Positions 26,257-34,106 of a stretch of DNA of 42,797 nt are shown here, one piece after another. Each line of letters begins with the position of its first letter. The first letter of the stretch is position 1. The position numbers and the translations under genes are program-made. The notes below the pieces were generated by a model, which did not search any database, was not told where the DNA came from, and saw nothing but the letters and a program-made list of their open reading frames with translations. The DNA comes from Nocardioidaceae bacterium. Lineage in GTDB: Bacteria; Actinomycetota; Actinomycetes; Propionibacteriales; Nocardioidaceae. The stretch covers positions 1-42,797 of the forward strand of contig JAICXL010000014.1 of assembly GCA_025980475.1 (NCBI GenBank), given 5' to 3'.

Positions 26257-26994
26257 ATGCCGGACCTGTCCCAGCCGGACCACCTGCCCAACCTGCGACC
26301 TGACGGAGAACCACCGCACCCGTCGTGGCTGCCCCGCCAACGGCGCGGCAGGACCCCGCAGATGGTCGGGCGATACCCCGACTTCGACGTCTTCGACGCG
26401 GTCGAGACCTGGGACCACGCGACCAGGAAGGTCATCGAGGACCGGATGGCGCTCGCCGGGCGACCGCTGCGGTTCTTCACCCCCGAGGAGGAGCCGACGC
26501 TGCGGGCCTTCTGCGACACGGTGATGGCCCAGGACGACGAGCCACGGGTGCCGGTCGCGGAGTTCGTCGACGACAAGCTCGCCGCCGGTCGGTTGGACGG
26601 CTACCAGTACGCCGACATGCCCGACGACCGGGAGACGTGGCGGCTGGTGCTGGCCGGCCTCGACGAGGCGGCACGTGACCGGTTCGGCGCCGAGGGCTTC
26701 GCTGCTGCGGACCCGACCGGCCGCGAGGAGGTCGTCGACGCCCTCGCGGCCGGGAAGCTCTCCGGCGGCTCGTGGGAGCGGCTGAACGTGACCCGGGCCT
26801 GGAGCGTGGTCATGCACGCCGTCCTCACCGGCTTCTACTCCCACCCCTGGGCGTGGAACGAGATCGGCTTCGGCGGCCCCGCCTACCCGCGCGGGTTCAT
26901 GCGGCTCGGCCCGGTCAGCACGCTGGAGCCGTTCGAGTCGCCCGGCGCCACCCAGGAGGACCCGGTACGCATCGTGGCGGAGGGGGAGGTGTGA
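26257..26994 (+). CDS. Gluconate 2-dehydrogenase subunit 3-like protein
   Basis: 245 residues. The central region (RFFTPEEEPTLRAFCDTVMA, then PVAEFVDDKLAAGRLDGY) and the end (GFYSHPWAWNEIGFGGPAYP) match the subunit-3 family that pairs with GMC flavoproteins. No Tat or Sec signal is seen, unlike many exported relatives, so the complex is likely cytoplasmic. The stop codon overlaps the GMC gene start (TGATG), which strongly supports a two-subunit enzyme. Known relatives act in gluconate dehydrogenases and FAD-dependent glucoside 3-dehydrogenases. Confidence 0.88.
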   Translation: MPDLSQPDHLPNLRPDGEPPHPSWLPRQRRGRTPQMVGRYPDFDVFDAVETWDHATRKVIEDRMALAGRPLRFFTPEEEPTLRAFCDTVMAQDDEPRVPVAEFVDDKLAAGRLDGYQYADMPDDRETWRLVLAGLDEAARDRFGAEGFAAADPTGREEVVDALAAGKLSGGSWERLNVTRAWSVVMHAVLTGFYSHPWAWNEIGFGGPAYPRGFMRLGPVSTLEPFESPGATQEDPVRIVAEGEV

Positions 26995-28679
26995 TGCGTG
27001 ACCTGATTCGCGGCATCCTCAAGGGGGCGGTCGGTCCGGAGGCCAACGACTCCCGCTTCCTGCTGGACGTCCACTCCAGGGACCTGCCGGGCGAGAGCAC
27101 CATGGTCCGCTACGACGACAGCGACGAGGTGGACCTGGTCGTCGTCGGCGCGGGTGCCGGAGGGTCGGTGCTCGCCCAGCGACTGGCCCGTGCCGGCTGG
27201 CGGGTGGTGATCCTCGAGGCCGGGCCGTTCTGGCACCCGGACGAGGACTGGGTCTCCGACGAGGCCGGGTCGCACCAGCTCTACTGGACGCAGAAGCGGA
27301 TCATCGGCGGCTCGGACCCGATCCCGATGGGCAGCAACAACTCCGGCCGGGGCGTGGGCGGCTCGATGGTGCACTACGCGGGCTACTGCCCCCGATTCCA
27401 CCCCAGCGACTTCCACACCCACAGCGTGGACGGCGTCGGCGCCGACTGGCCGATCACCTACGAGGACCTGCGGCCGCACTACGAGCAGGTCGAGCGCGAG
27501 CTGCCGGTGGCCGGCCAGGACTGGCCGTGGGGGCACCCGCACCGCTACCCCTTCTCCCCGCATCCCGTCTCCGAGCAGGGGGCGGTGCTGTGGCGGGGCG
27601 CCATCCGGGCCGGCGTGGAGATGCGGGTCGGGCCGGTGGGGATCGTCAACGGCACCTTCGGCAACAGGCCGCACTGCATCTACCGGGGTTACTGCCTGCA
27701 GGGCTGCAAGGTGAACGCCAAGGCCAGCCCCTACGTCACGCACCTTCCGGATGCGCTCGCCCACCGCGTGGAGATCCGGGCCGACTGCATGGTCGCCCGG
27801 GTCGAGCTCGACGACGCCACCGGCCGGGCCGTCGGCGTGGTCTACCACGACGAGGTGGGTGGGACCGAGCGCCTTCAGCGCGCGCGCTTCGTGGCGGTCT
27901 CCGGTTACTCCATCGAGACACCCCGGCTGCTGCTGCAGTCGACGTCGCGGCGGTTCCCGCACGGTCTGGGCAACAACGATGACCAGGTCGGGCGCTACGT
28001 GATGGTGCAGGGTGCCGCCCAGACCGCGGGCCGGTTCCCGGAAGAGATCCGGCAGTACAAGGCGCCACCGCCGGAGGTCTCGTCGGAGCAGTTCTACGAG
28101 ACCGACCCGGCCAGGGGGTTCGCCCGCGGGTTCTCCATCCAGACGGTAGGCCCGTTGCCGATCACCTGGTCCGAGCACGTGCTGGCCGACGGCCACTGGG
28201 GCCGTGCGCTGCGCGAGTACATGCGCGACTACAACCACTGGGCCACGATCGGGGTGCTCAACGAGCTGCTCCCGCACCAGGACAACCGGGTCACCTTGGC
28301 CGAGGAGACCGATCCCTACGGGCTGCCGGTGGCCAGGTTCGACTTCAGCGTCGGCGACAACGACCAGGCGAACATGGACTATTCGACCAAGGTGATCAAG
28401 GACATCCTCGAGGCGGCCGGCGCCCAGGACGTGCTCACCGTGCACCGTTACGCCCACCTGGTCGGCGGCGCCCGGATGGGCACCAGCCCCGAGAGCAGCG
28501 TGCTGGACGCCAACCAGCGCATCTGGGGCGTGCCGAACGTCTTCTGCAGCGACGGCTCGGTGATGCCCACTCAGGGCTCGGCCAACCCGGCCCTGACGAT
28601 CATGGCGCTGGCGTCGCGGCTCGCGGAGCGGATGGCGTCCGGCCGGGCGATGGACAGCTCCGGTGCCCTAGTCGGCTGA
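26994..28679 (+). CDS. GMC-family FAD oxidoreductase (large subunit)
   Basis: 561 residues from ATG 26994, one base overlapping the small-subunit stop, with GGGGGAGGT just upstream. The FAD dinucleotide fold VVGAGAGGSVLAQRLARAG is near residue 49. The conserved end carries HLVGGARMGTSPESS, NVFCSDGSVMPTQGSANPA and a following LTIMALASRLAERM, typical of gluconate/alcohol dehydrogenase-type GMC proteins. A Cys cluster CIYRGYCLQGC (about 228-238) is a possible iron-sulphur or structural site. It oxidises an alcohol or sugar hydroxyl; the acceptor is unknown. The last 12 bases overlap the convergent MFS gene. Confidence 0.94.
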   Translation: MRDLIRGILKGAVGPEANDSRFLLDVHSRDLPGESTMVRYDDSDEVDLVVVGAGAGGSVLAQRLARAGWRVVILEAGPFWHPDEDWVSDEAGSHQLYWTQKRIIGGSDPIPMGSNNSGRGVGGSMVHYAGYCPRFHPSDFHTHSVDGVGADWPITYEDLRPHYEQVERELPVAGQDWPWGHPHRYPFSPHPVSEQGAVLWRGAIRAGVEMRVGPVGIVNGTFGNRPHCIYRGYCLQGCKVNAKASPYVTHLPDALAHRVEIRADCMVARVELDDATGRAVGVVYHDEVGGTERLQRARFVAVSGYSIETPRLLLQSTSRRFPHGLGNNDDQVGRYVMVQGAAQTAGRFPEEIRQYKAPPPEVSSEQFYETDPARGFARGFSIQTVGPLPITWSEHVLADGHWGRALREYMRDYNHWATIGVLNELLPHQDNRVTLAEETDPYGLPVARFDFSVGDNDQANMDYSTKVIKDILEAAGAQDVLTVHRYAHLVGGARMGTSPESSVLDANQRIWGVPNVFCSDGSVMPTQGSANPALTIMALASRLAERMASGRAMDSSGALVG

Positions 28680-29921
28680 CCCCGCTCCGGACCCGGGTGG
28701 TCCGGGAGGGAGGCGCAGCCCGAGCACCCCGGCGACGGCGACGACCACCGCCCCGAAGCCGAACGCCGCACCGAACGAGCCGTGGTCGACCAGGAAGCCG
28801 GCCAGCACCGGCCCGATCACCGAACCGAGATCGCTGGCCATGTTGAAGATCGCGATGACGGTGCCGCTGCGCTTGCCGGCGACATCGCCGACGAGCGCGG
28901 CAGGGACGGTGCCGAGGAAGGCGGACCCGGCGCCGAAAACCGCCATCGCCACCATCGCGAGCAGGACAGATCCACCGACGCCGAGCAGCGCCAGGCCGAC
29001 GGCGGAGACGAAGGCGCCGGTCACCAGCGCCGGGCGCCGACCGGAGGTGTCCGCCCAGCGCCCGGCGGGCCACATCAGTGAGGTCTGCACGACGGCCGAG
29101 ACCAGGAAGGCCCAGGCGACGAAGGAGTTAGACGTGTGCAGGGCATGGACGAAGAGCAGCGGCACCGCCGCGCTGCGCAGGCCGAAGATGGCCAGCCCGA
29201 CCGCGAGGTTGGTGACCAGGGCGACCTGGTACTCCACCGTCCGGAGCAGCTCGCGCAGCCCTGGACCGGTTGCATCGTCCCGCACCACCGGCGCCACGTC
29301 GGGCGTCGGGGCGGCCCCGGATGAGCGGCGGGTGACGAACACCAGCGCGACGGCGCCCGCCAGGCCGAGCGTGCCCGCGTAGAGGAAGAACGGTGCGCGC
29401 AGCGAGATCCCCAGCGCGGCGCCGCCCGCGGCCGGGCCGACGATCCCGCCCAGCAGGAAGCCGGAGCGGTAGACGCTCATCGCCCGGCCGCGGATCCGCT
29501 GCGCCGCCACGTGCAGCACGATGCTCACCGCCGCGACCCCGAAGACCGCCGAGCCGATGCCGCCGACCCCGCGCAGCACCAGCAGCTGGGAGTAGCTCTG
29601 CGACAGACCGGCGAGGAGGCTGGAGACCGCCACCACCGCCAGGCCGATGACCAGGCTGGTGCGCTCGCCGAGGACGTCCACCAACCGCCCGGCGCCGAGG
29701 CCCGAGAGCAGCCGCATCAGCGCGAACGCCGACACCACGGCCCCGGCCAGCGTGGCGTCGACCCCGAACTCGCTGGCGAACAACGGGATCGCCGGGGCGA
29801 CCACTCCGAAGCCGAGTGCGACGCAGAACGCGACACCACACATCGCGTAGACGTCGGCAGGCAGCCCGGCGCCGGCTCCCGACCGCCTCAGCTGCGGGAG
29901 GGGGAGGGACCGGGGGCGCAC
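28668..29921 (-). CDS. Major facilitator superfamily transporter
   Basis: About 417 residues if translation begins at GTG 29921; ATG 29843 would drop 26 residues but has no ribosome site. About twelve hydrophobic segments are visible. The loop between segments 2 and 3 reads GAGRLVDVLGERTSLV, a variant of the MFS GxLaDrxGrr motif, and the second half repeats it as GRWADTSGRRPALV. The pattern fits drug-type exporters; the substrate is unknown. It is divergent from the NUDIX gene and convergent with the GMC gene, so it is probably an independent unit. Confidence 0.92.
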   Translation of the reverse strand: MRPRSLPLPQLRRSGAGAGLPADVYAMCGVAFCVALGFGVVAPAIPLFASEFGVDATLAGAVVSAFALMRLLSGLGAGRLVDVLGERTSLVIGLAVVAVSSLLAGLSQSYSQLLVLRGVGGIGSAVFGVAAVSIVLHVAAQRIRGRAMSVYRSGFLLGGIVGPAAGGAALGISLRAPFFLYAGTLGLAGAVALVFVTRRSSGAAPTPDVAPVVRDDATGPGLRELLRTVEYQVALVTNLAVGLAIFGLRSAAVPLLFVHALHTSNSFVAWAFLVSAVVQTSLMWPAGRWADTSGRRPALVTGAFVSAVGLALLGVGGSVLLAMVAMAVFGAGSAFLGTVPAALVGDVAGKRSGTVIAIFNMASDLGSVIGPVLAGFLVDHGSFGAAFGFGAVVVAVAGVLGLRLPPGPPGSGAGSAD

Positions 29922-29969
29922 GAGAGCACATGCTGCCACCCCACGCGCCAGCCGTGGCACAGTGGCCGT

Positions 29970-30413
29970 GTGGCCTACACGAGCGAGTACCCGCCGTTCT
30001 TCGTGACCGCCGACGCGGTCCTCCTCGTGCGCGGCGACGAAGGGCCGCTCGCGCTGGTGATCCGGCGCGGCAACCCGCCGTACGAGGGCTCCTGGGCGCT
30101 GCCCGGCGGCTTCGTGGACATCGACGAGGACCTGCGCCACGCCGCGGTGCGCGAGCTCGCCGAGGAGACCGGGCTGCGGGTGACGCAGCTGCACCAGTTC
30201 GGGGCGTACGGCGCTCCAGACCGCGATCCGCGCCACCGCACGGTGAGCGTGGCCCACCTCGCCGTCCTCGCCGAGCAGCTCGAGCCGACTGCCGGGGACG
30301 ACGCCGCGCACGCCGAGTGGAAGCCTGTGGCGTGGCTCCTCGAGGGCGAGCGGCTGGCCTTCGACCACGGCCAGATCCTGCGTGACGCGGTGGAGCGCGC
30401 CGGACTCGCATAG
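29970..30413 (+). CDS. NUDIX hydrolase
   Basis: 147 residues from GTG 29970. The Nudix box is complete: GFVDIDEDLRHAAVRELAEE followed by TGL (G-x5-E-x7-REL-x-EE-x-G-L). The N-terminus (YPPFFVTADAVLLV) and LVIRRGNPPYEGSWALPGG resemble ADP-ribose/NrtR-type Nudix proteins, but there is no C-terminal winged helix at this length. It hydrolyses a nucleoside diphosphate linked to another moiety; the substrate is not assignable. CACAGT six bases before the start could be the -10 of a leaderless transcript. Confidence 0.93.
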   Translation: MAYTSEYPPFFVTADAVLLVRGDEGPLALVIRRGNPPYEGSWALPGGFVDIDEDLRHAAVRELAEETGLRVTQLHQFGAYGAPDRDPRHRTVSVAHLAVLAEQLEPTAGDDAAHAEWKPVAWLLEGERLAFDHGQILRDAVERAGLA

Positions 30414-30416
30414 CCT
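30411..30416 (+). promoter_or_regulatory. -10 element for a leaderless Nif3-like transcript
   Basis: TAGCCT begins at the NUDIX stop codon itself and is separated by six bases from the ATG at 30423. There is no room for, and no sign of, a ribosome site, which is the actinobacterial leaderless pattern. Confidence 0.5.
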
Positions 30417-30422
30417 CGCCCC

Positions 30423-31547
30423 ATGCAGCTCACGGACGTCCTCGACCGGCTGGAGGAGTGGTACCCCGCGCGGTTCGCCGACAGCTGGGACGCTGTCGGC
30501 CTGGTCTGTGGTGACCCCAACGCGGAGGTACGCCGCATCCTGCTGGCCGTCGACCCGGTCGAGGCGGTCGCTGCCGAGGCCGTGGCGATGGAGGCCGACC
30601 TGCTCGTCTGCCACCACCCACTCTTCCTGCGCGCCGTGCACGGCGTCGCCGCCACCACACCGAAGGGCCGGGTTCTGCACCGGCTGGTCGGGAGCGGCTG
30701 CGCGCTCTTCACCGCCCACACCAACGCCGACGCCCCTGCGGGCGGCGTCTCGGAGTCGCTCGCAATCGCGCTCGGCCTGACCGACCTGCGCCCACTCGAC
30801 GCCGCTCCCCGGCCACCACTGGACAAGCTGGTCGTCTTCGCCCCGCGGGAGGCCGCCGAGAGGGTGCGCGCGGCGATCACCGAGGCCGGCGCCGGGCGCC
30901 TCGGCGACTACGACTCCTGCACCTTCAGCTCCGCCGGCGAGGGGCGCTTCCGCCCGCTCGAGGGGGCCAACCCCACCATCGGCTCGGTCGGCTCGCCCGA
31001 GACCGTCGCCGAGGTGCGCATCGAGTCGGTCGTCCCGCGCCCCCTCCGCGAACAGGTCGTCCGCGCGCTGGTCGCCGCCCACCCCTACGAAGAGCCGGCG
31101 TACGACGTCGTCGCCCTGGCCGGGCTCGACGACCCGGACAGGGGATCGGGCCGCGTCGGGAGACTCGTCGAGCCGGTCACCCTGCGCGAGCTGGCCGAGC
31201 GAGTCGGCGCCGTACTCCCCGCCACCGCGCACGGCGTCCGGGTCGCCGGGGACCCCGACCGGCGGGTCGGGACTCTCGCGCTGTGCGGCGGAGCCGGTGA
31301 CTTCCTCCTCGACACCGCGCGCGCCGCGGGTGCGGACGCGTTCCTCACCTCGGACCTGCGACACCACCCCGCCTCGGAGTTCCGCGAGCACGACGGACCG
31401 GCGCTCCTCGACGTCGCGCACTGGGCCGCGGAGTGGACCTGGCTGCCCGTGCTCCGGCAGAGGCTGGTCGACGCGCTGGGCGATACGGTGGAGGTCCGGG
31501 TGAGCACGACGAACACCGACCCATGGACCTTCCGGGTCGACGGGTGA
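30423..31547 (+). CDS. Nif3-like dinuclear metal centre protein
   Basis: 374 residues, the usual length of the long Nif3/YbgI form with an inserted PII-like domain. Metal-ligand regions are visible: LLVCHHPLFL (about 61-70), FTAHTNADA (about 98-106) and, late in the protein, FLTSDLRHHPASEF and LLDVAHWAAEW. The family forms toroidal hexamers with a two-metal site and has GTP cyclohydrolase-like ancestry; the cellular role remains poorly defined. It is followed within 25 bases by the zinc-ribbon protein gene in the same frame, forming a conserved actinobacterial run. Confidence 0.95.
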   Translation: MQLTDVLDRLEEWYPARFADSWDAVGLVCGDPNAEVRRILLAVDPVEAVAAEAVAMEADLLVCHHPLFLRAVHGVAATTPKGRVLHRLVGSGCALFTAHTNADAPAGGVSESLAIALGLTDLRPLDAAPRPPLDKLVVFAPREAAERVRAAITEAGAGRLGDYDSCTFSSAGEGRFRPLEGANPTIGSVGSPETVAEVRIESVVPRPLREQVVRALVAAHPYEEPAYDVVALAGLDDPDRGSGRVGRLVEPVTLRELAERVGAVLPATAHGVRVAGDPDRRVGTLALCGGAGDFLLDTARAAGADAFLTSDLRHHPASEFREHDGPALLDVAHWAAEWTWLPVLRQRLVDALGDTVEVRVSTTNTDPWTFRVDG

Positions 31548-31571
31548 GACGACACAGCCGAGGAGACCGAC

Positions 31572-32315
31572 CTGAAAGCCGACCCGTTTGCCCAGCTGAA
31601 GCTGCTCGACGTGCAGGAGCTCGACTCCCGCATGGACGCGCTTCGCCACCAGCTCGAGACGCTCCCGGAGTCAGCGTCGTTGCGCGAGGCCACCAAGCGG
31701 CGTGGCGAGGTCGACGACGCGGTGCGCGACCTGCGCATCGCCGTGACCGACCTGACCGCCGAGCAGAAGAAGGCCGACGCCGACGTCGAGCAGGTCAAGG
31801 CCCGTCGGGTGCGTGACCAGGCGCTGATCGAGTCCGGATCGGTCGCCGACCCCAAGGCTCTCGAGCGGATGCTGGGAGAGGTGGACTCCCTCAACCGCCG
31901 GATCGGGAGCCTCGAGGACGTCGAGATCGACGTGATGGAGCGGCTGGAGACCGCCCAGTCCGCGCTCGACGAGCGCACCGCCGAGCTCCGCCGCCTCGAC
32001 GAGGAGGTCGCCACGCTGCTGGCCGCCCGCGACCGGAAGGCCGGCGACATCCAGGCCCAGCTGGCCTCGGTGGCGGACGAGCGGAAGGTCACCGCCTCCG
32101 GGGTGCCGCACGACCTGGTCACCCTCTACGAGAAGCTGCGGACGCAGAAGGGCGGCGTCGGCGCCGCGCCGCTGCGTGCCCGCCAGTGCGGCGGGTGCCG
32201 GCTCACCCTGGACGCCTCGATCCTCGGCGAGATCGCCCGGCGCCCGACCGACGACGTGGTCCGCTGCGAGGAGTGCGACCGCATCCTCGTGCGCACCGGC
32301 GAGTCAGGCCTGTGA
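31572..32315 (+). CDS. C4-type zinc-ribbon coiled-coil protein, probably CTG-initiated
   Basis: 247 residues if started at CTG 31572, which has AGGAG (31561-31565) at a six-base spacing and gives the N-terminus LKADPFAQLKLLDVQELD (Leu read as Met). The first ordinary start, GTG 31611, has no ribosome site and would cut conserved-looking sequence. Residues about 20-170 are a long coiled coil (EVDDAVRDLRIAVTDLTAEQ and similar heptads). The end is a zinc ribbon CGGCRLTLD ... CEECDRILVR. Family members are widespread in actinobacteria, and some act as RNA or nucleic-acid binding scaffolds. The stop overlaps the RNase H gene start by four bases. Confidence 0.88.
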   Translation: MKADPFAQLKLLDVQELDSRMDALRHQLETLPESASLREATKRRGEVDDAVRDLRIAVTDLTAEQKKADADVEQVKARRVRDQALIESGSVADPKALERMLGEVDSLNRRIGSLEDVEIDVMERLETAQSALDERTAELRRLDEEVATLLAARDRKAGDIQAQLASVADERKVTASGVPHDLVTLYEKLRTQKGGVGAAPLRARQCGGCRLTLDASILGEIARRPTDDVVRCEECDRILVRTGESGL

Positions 32316-33487
32316 GCACGTGGGCGGGCCGCACGGTCGTCATCGAGGCTGACGGCGGCTCCCGCGGCAATCCCGGCCGGGCCGCCTATGGTGCCGTCCT
32401 CAAGGACGCCGCCACAGGCGAGGTGATCGCCGAGGCCGGCGAGACGATCGGGATCGCCAGCAACAACGTCGCGGAGTACCGCGGCCTCATCGCCGGCCTG
32501 GAGCTGGCCGCGGAGTATGCGCCCGAGGCCGAGGTCGAGGTCCGGATGGACTCCAAGCTCGTGGTCGAGCAGATGTCGGGCAACTGGAAGATCAAGCATC
32601 CTGCCATGAAGCCGCTGGCCATGCAGGCCAACCGGTTGGCACCGGTCGGGACGACGTTCACCTGGATCCCCCGGGAGCGCAACAAGCACGCCGACCGGTT
32701 GGTCAACGAGGCGCTGGACGGCAAGCGCACCGAAGTGGTCACGAGGGGCTCGGGCACCGGATCTGGCAGCGCATCGGGAACCCGCCCGATCACCGAGCCG
32801 GCCCCTGCCCCCCCGAGTCGCGGCTGGGGGCCGGGGGCCGGCACGCCGACGACGCTGGTGCTGGTCCGGCACGGCGCCACCGCCCACACAGCCGAGAAGC
32901 GCTTCTCCGGCGGGCTCGGTGGATCCGACCCCGGGCTGACCGAGGAGGGCCGGGCACAGGTGCGGGCGACGGCGGAGTGGCTGCAGCCGATGGCCCCCGA
33001 GATCGACGCGATCGTGAGCTCGCCGATGCGGCGCACCCGCGAGTCCGCCGAGATCCTCGCCAGCTTCCTCGGCCACGAGGTGGAGCTCGAGGACGGTCTG
33101 GTCGAGATGGAGTTCGGCACCTGGGAGGGGCTGACCTCCGGCGAGGTCGAGCAGCAGTTCCCCGACGAGCTGTCGAGCTGGCTCGGTGACCCGGAGTGCT
33201 CGCCCGGCGGTGGCGAGTCCTTCCGGTCGGTGGAGAAGCGCGTGCTGGCAGGACGGGACCGGTTGTTGTCGTCGTACGCCGGGAAGACCGTGGTCGCGGT
33301 CACCCACGTCACCCCGATCAAGGTGCTCGTGGCCGACGCCCTCCGTGCGCCGCTGGACGCGCTGTTCCGGATGGAGCTCGCCGCGGCGTCGGTCACGGTC
33401 GTGTCCTGGTTCGGCGACGCCGGCGGTGGCCCGACGGCGCACCTGCGGCTCTTCAACGCCCGTCCGACGGGGGCCGTCGTAGGCTGA
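32312..33487 (+). CDS. Bifunctional RNase HI / histidine phosphatase
   Basis: 391 residues from GTG 32312, overlapping the previous stop (GTGA). Residues 1-135 are RNase HI-like: IEADGGSRGNPG, NNVAEYRGL, RMDSKLVVEQM and NKHADRLVNEA supply the four acidic catalytic residues. After a Gly/Ser/Pro linker (about 145-185) comes a phosphoglycerate-mutase-type domain with LVLVRHGATAHT and the second catalytic His in VAVTHVTPIK. The pairing matches mycobacterial Rv2228c-type proteins, which remove RNA from RNA-DNA hybrids and have alpha-ribazole-phosphatase-like activity. Confidence 0.95.
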   Translation: MSTWAGRTVVIEADGGSRGNPGRAAYGAVLKDAATGEVIAEAGETIGIASNNVAEYRGLIAGLELAAEYAPEAEVEVRMDSKLVVEQMSGNWKIKHPAMKPLAMQANRLAPVGTTFTWIPRERNKHADRLVNEALDGKRTEVVTRGSGTGSGSASGTRPITEPAPAPPSRGWGPGAGTPTTLVLVRHGATAHTAEKRFSGGLGGSDPGLTEEGRAQVRATAEWLQPMAPEIDAIVSSPMRRTRESAEILASFLGHEVELEDGLVEMEFGTWEGLTSGEVEQQFPDELSSWLGDPECSPGGGESFRSVEKRVLAGRDRLLSSYAGKTVVAVTHVTPIKVLVADALRAPLDALFRMELAAASVTVVSWFGDAGGGPTAHLRLFNARPTGAVVG

Positions 33488-33509
33488 GCGCAAGCAGGAC
33501 GCTCGAGGC

Positions 33510-33974
33510 ATGGGGGGCGGAATGGGACACGTCGGCGAGACGGTCAGGGACTGGCTGGCACTGCCTTCGACGATCGTGGCGATCGTGCTGCTCGTCGTCG
33601 GCCTGATCGTGGTCGGCATGGAGTCCCAGACGCAGAACTGGGTGTACTACACCGGGGACCGGGTAACCGGCACCGTCGAGGGCGGCATCGTCTACTACAC
33701 GGTGGCCGGCCAGCAGTACACCCAGGACGACCCCGCGCCCGTGCAGCCCCGGAACGGCACGAAGATCAGCGTCTACTACCACCACGGTGACCCGTCGGAC
33801 GCGCTGCTGGAGCACCCCGTGCGGACGGTCGAGCTCTGGGGGATGCTGTCGTGGTTCGTCGCCGCGGGGCTGCTGGTGGTGGCCGCCGCGCTTCGGCGCG
33901 CCTGGTTCGCGCGACGCCGGAGCTCGCAGGCACCTGCGGATCCTCGGTGGTGGCCCACCGGCGAGTCCCGCTAG
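33510..33974 (+). CDS. Small membrane protein, DUF3592-like
   Basis: 154 residues, or 150 if ATG 33522 is used, which directly follows a GGGGGGCGGA stretch. Two hydrophobic segments (TIVAIVLLVVGLIVVGME and MLSWFVAAGLLVVAAALR) flank an extracytoplasmic or cytosolic domain of about 75 residues with VTGTVEGGIVYYTVAGQQY and a KISVYYHHGDPS pattern, as in DUF3592 proteins. Function unknown. It lies 22 bases after the RNase H gene and may share its transcript. Confidence 0.8.
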   Translation: MGGGMGHVGETVRDWLALPSTIVAIVLLVVGLIVVGMESQTQNWVYYTGDRVTGTVEGGIVYYTVAGQQYTQDDPAPVQPRNGTKISVYYHHGDPSDALLEHPVRTVELWGMLSWFVAAGLLVVAAALRRAWFARRRSSQAPADPRWWPTGESR

Positions 33975-33991
33975 GGCGCCGGCTGAACGCA

Positions 33992-34005
33992 CCCCCGCGC
34001 GGGGG
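33992..34005. terminator. GC palindrome, weak terminator candidate
   Basis: CCCCCGCGCGGGGG is a perfect 14-base palindrome 17 bases after the small membrane-protein stop. There is no T-run after it, so termination is uncertain; it could equally be a structural or protein-binding element upstream of the GH59 gene. Confidence 0.3.
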
Positions 34006-34106
34006 CGAGCCACTGCTTTCTTGCGGCATGACCGGATTCGCCCAAACTTCAGCTCCCGTGCCGCGCCTGTGGCAGCATCCACTCGTCCACGGAGGGGAGA
34101 CGACAG

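Noticed and set aside
28668-31649. A 993-codon minus frame fusing upstream sequence to the MFS transporter
   Set aside because: The upstream part is antisense to the NUDIX and Nif3-like genes; only the last 417 codons have transporter features.
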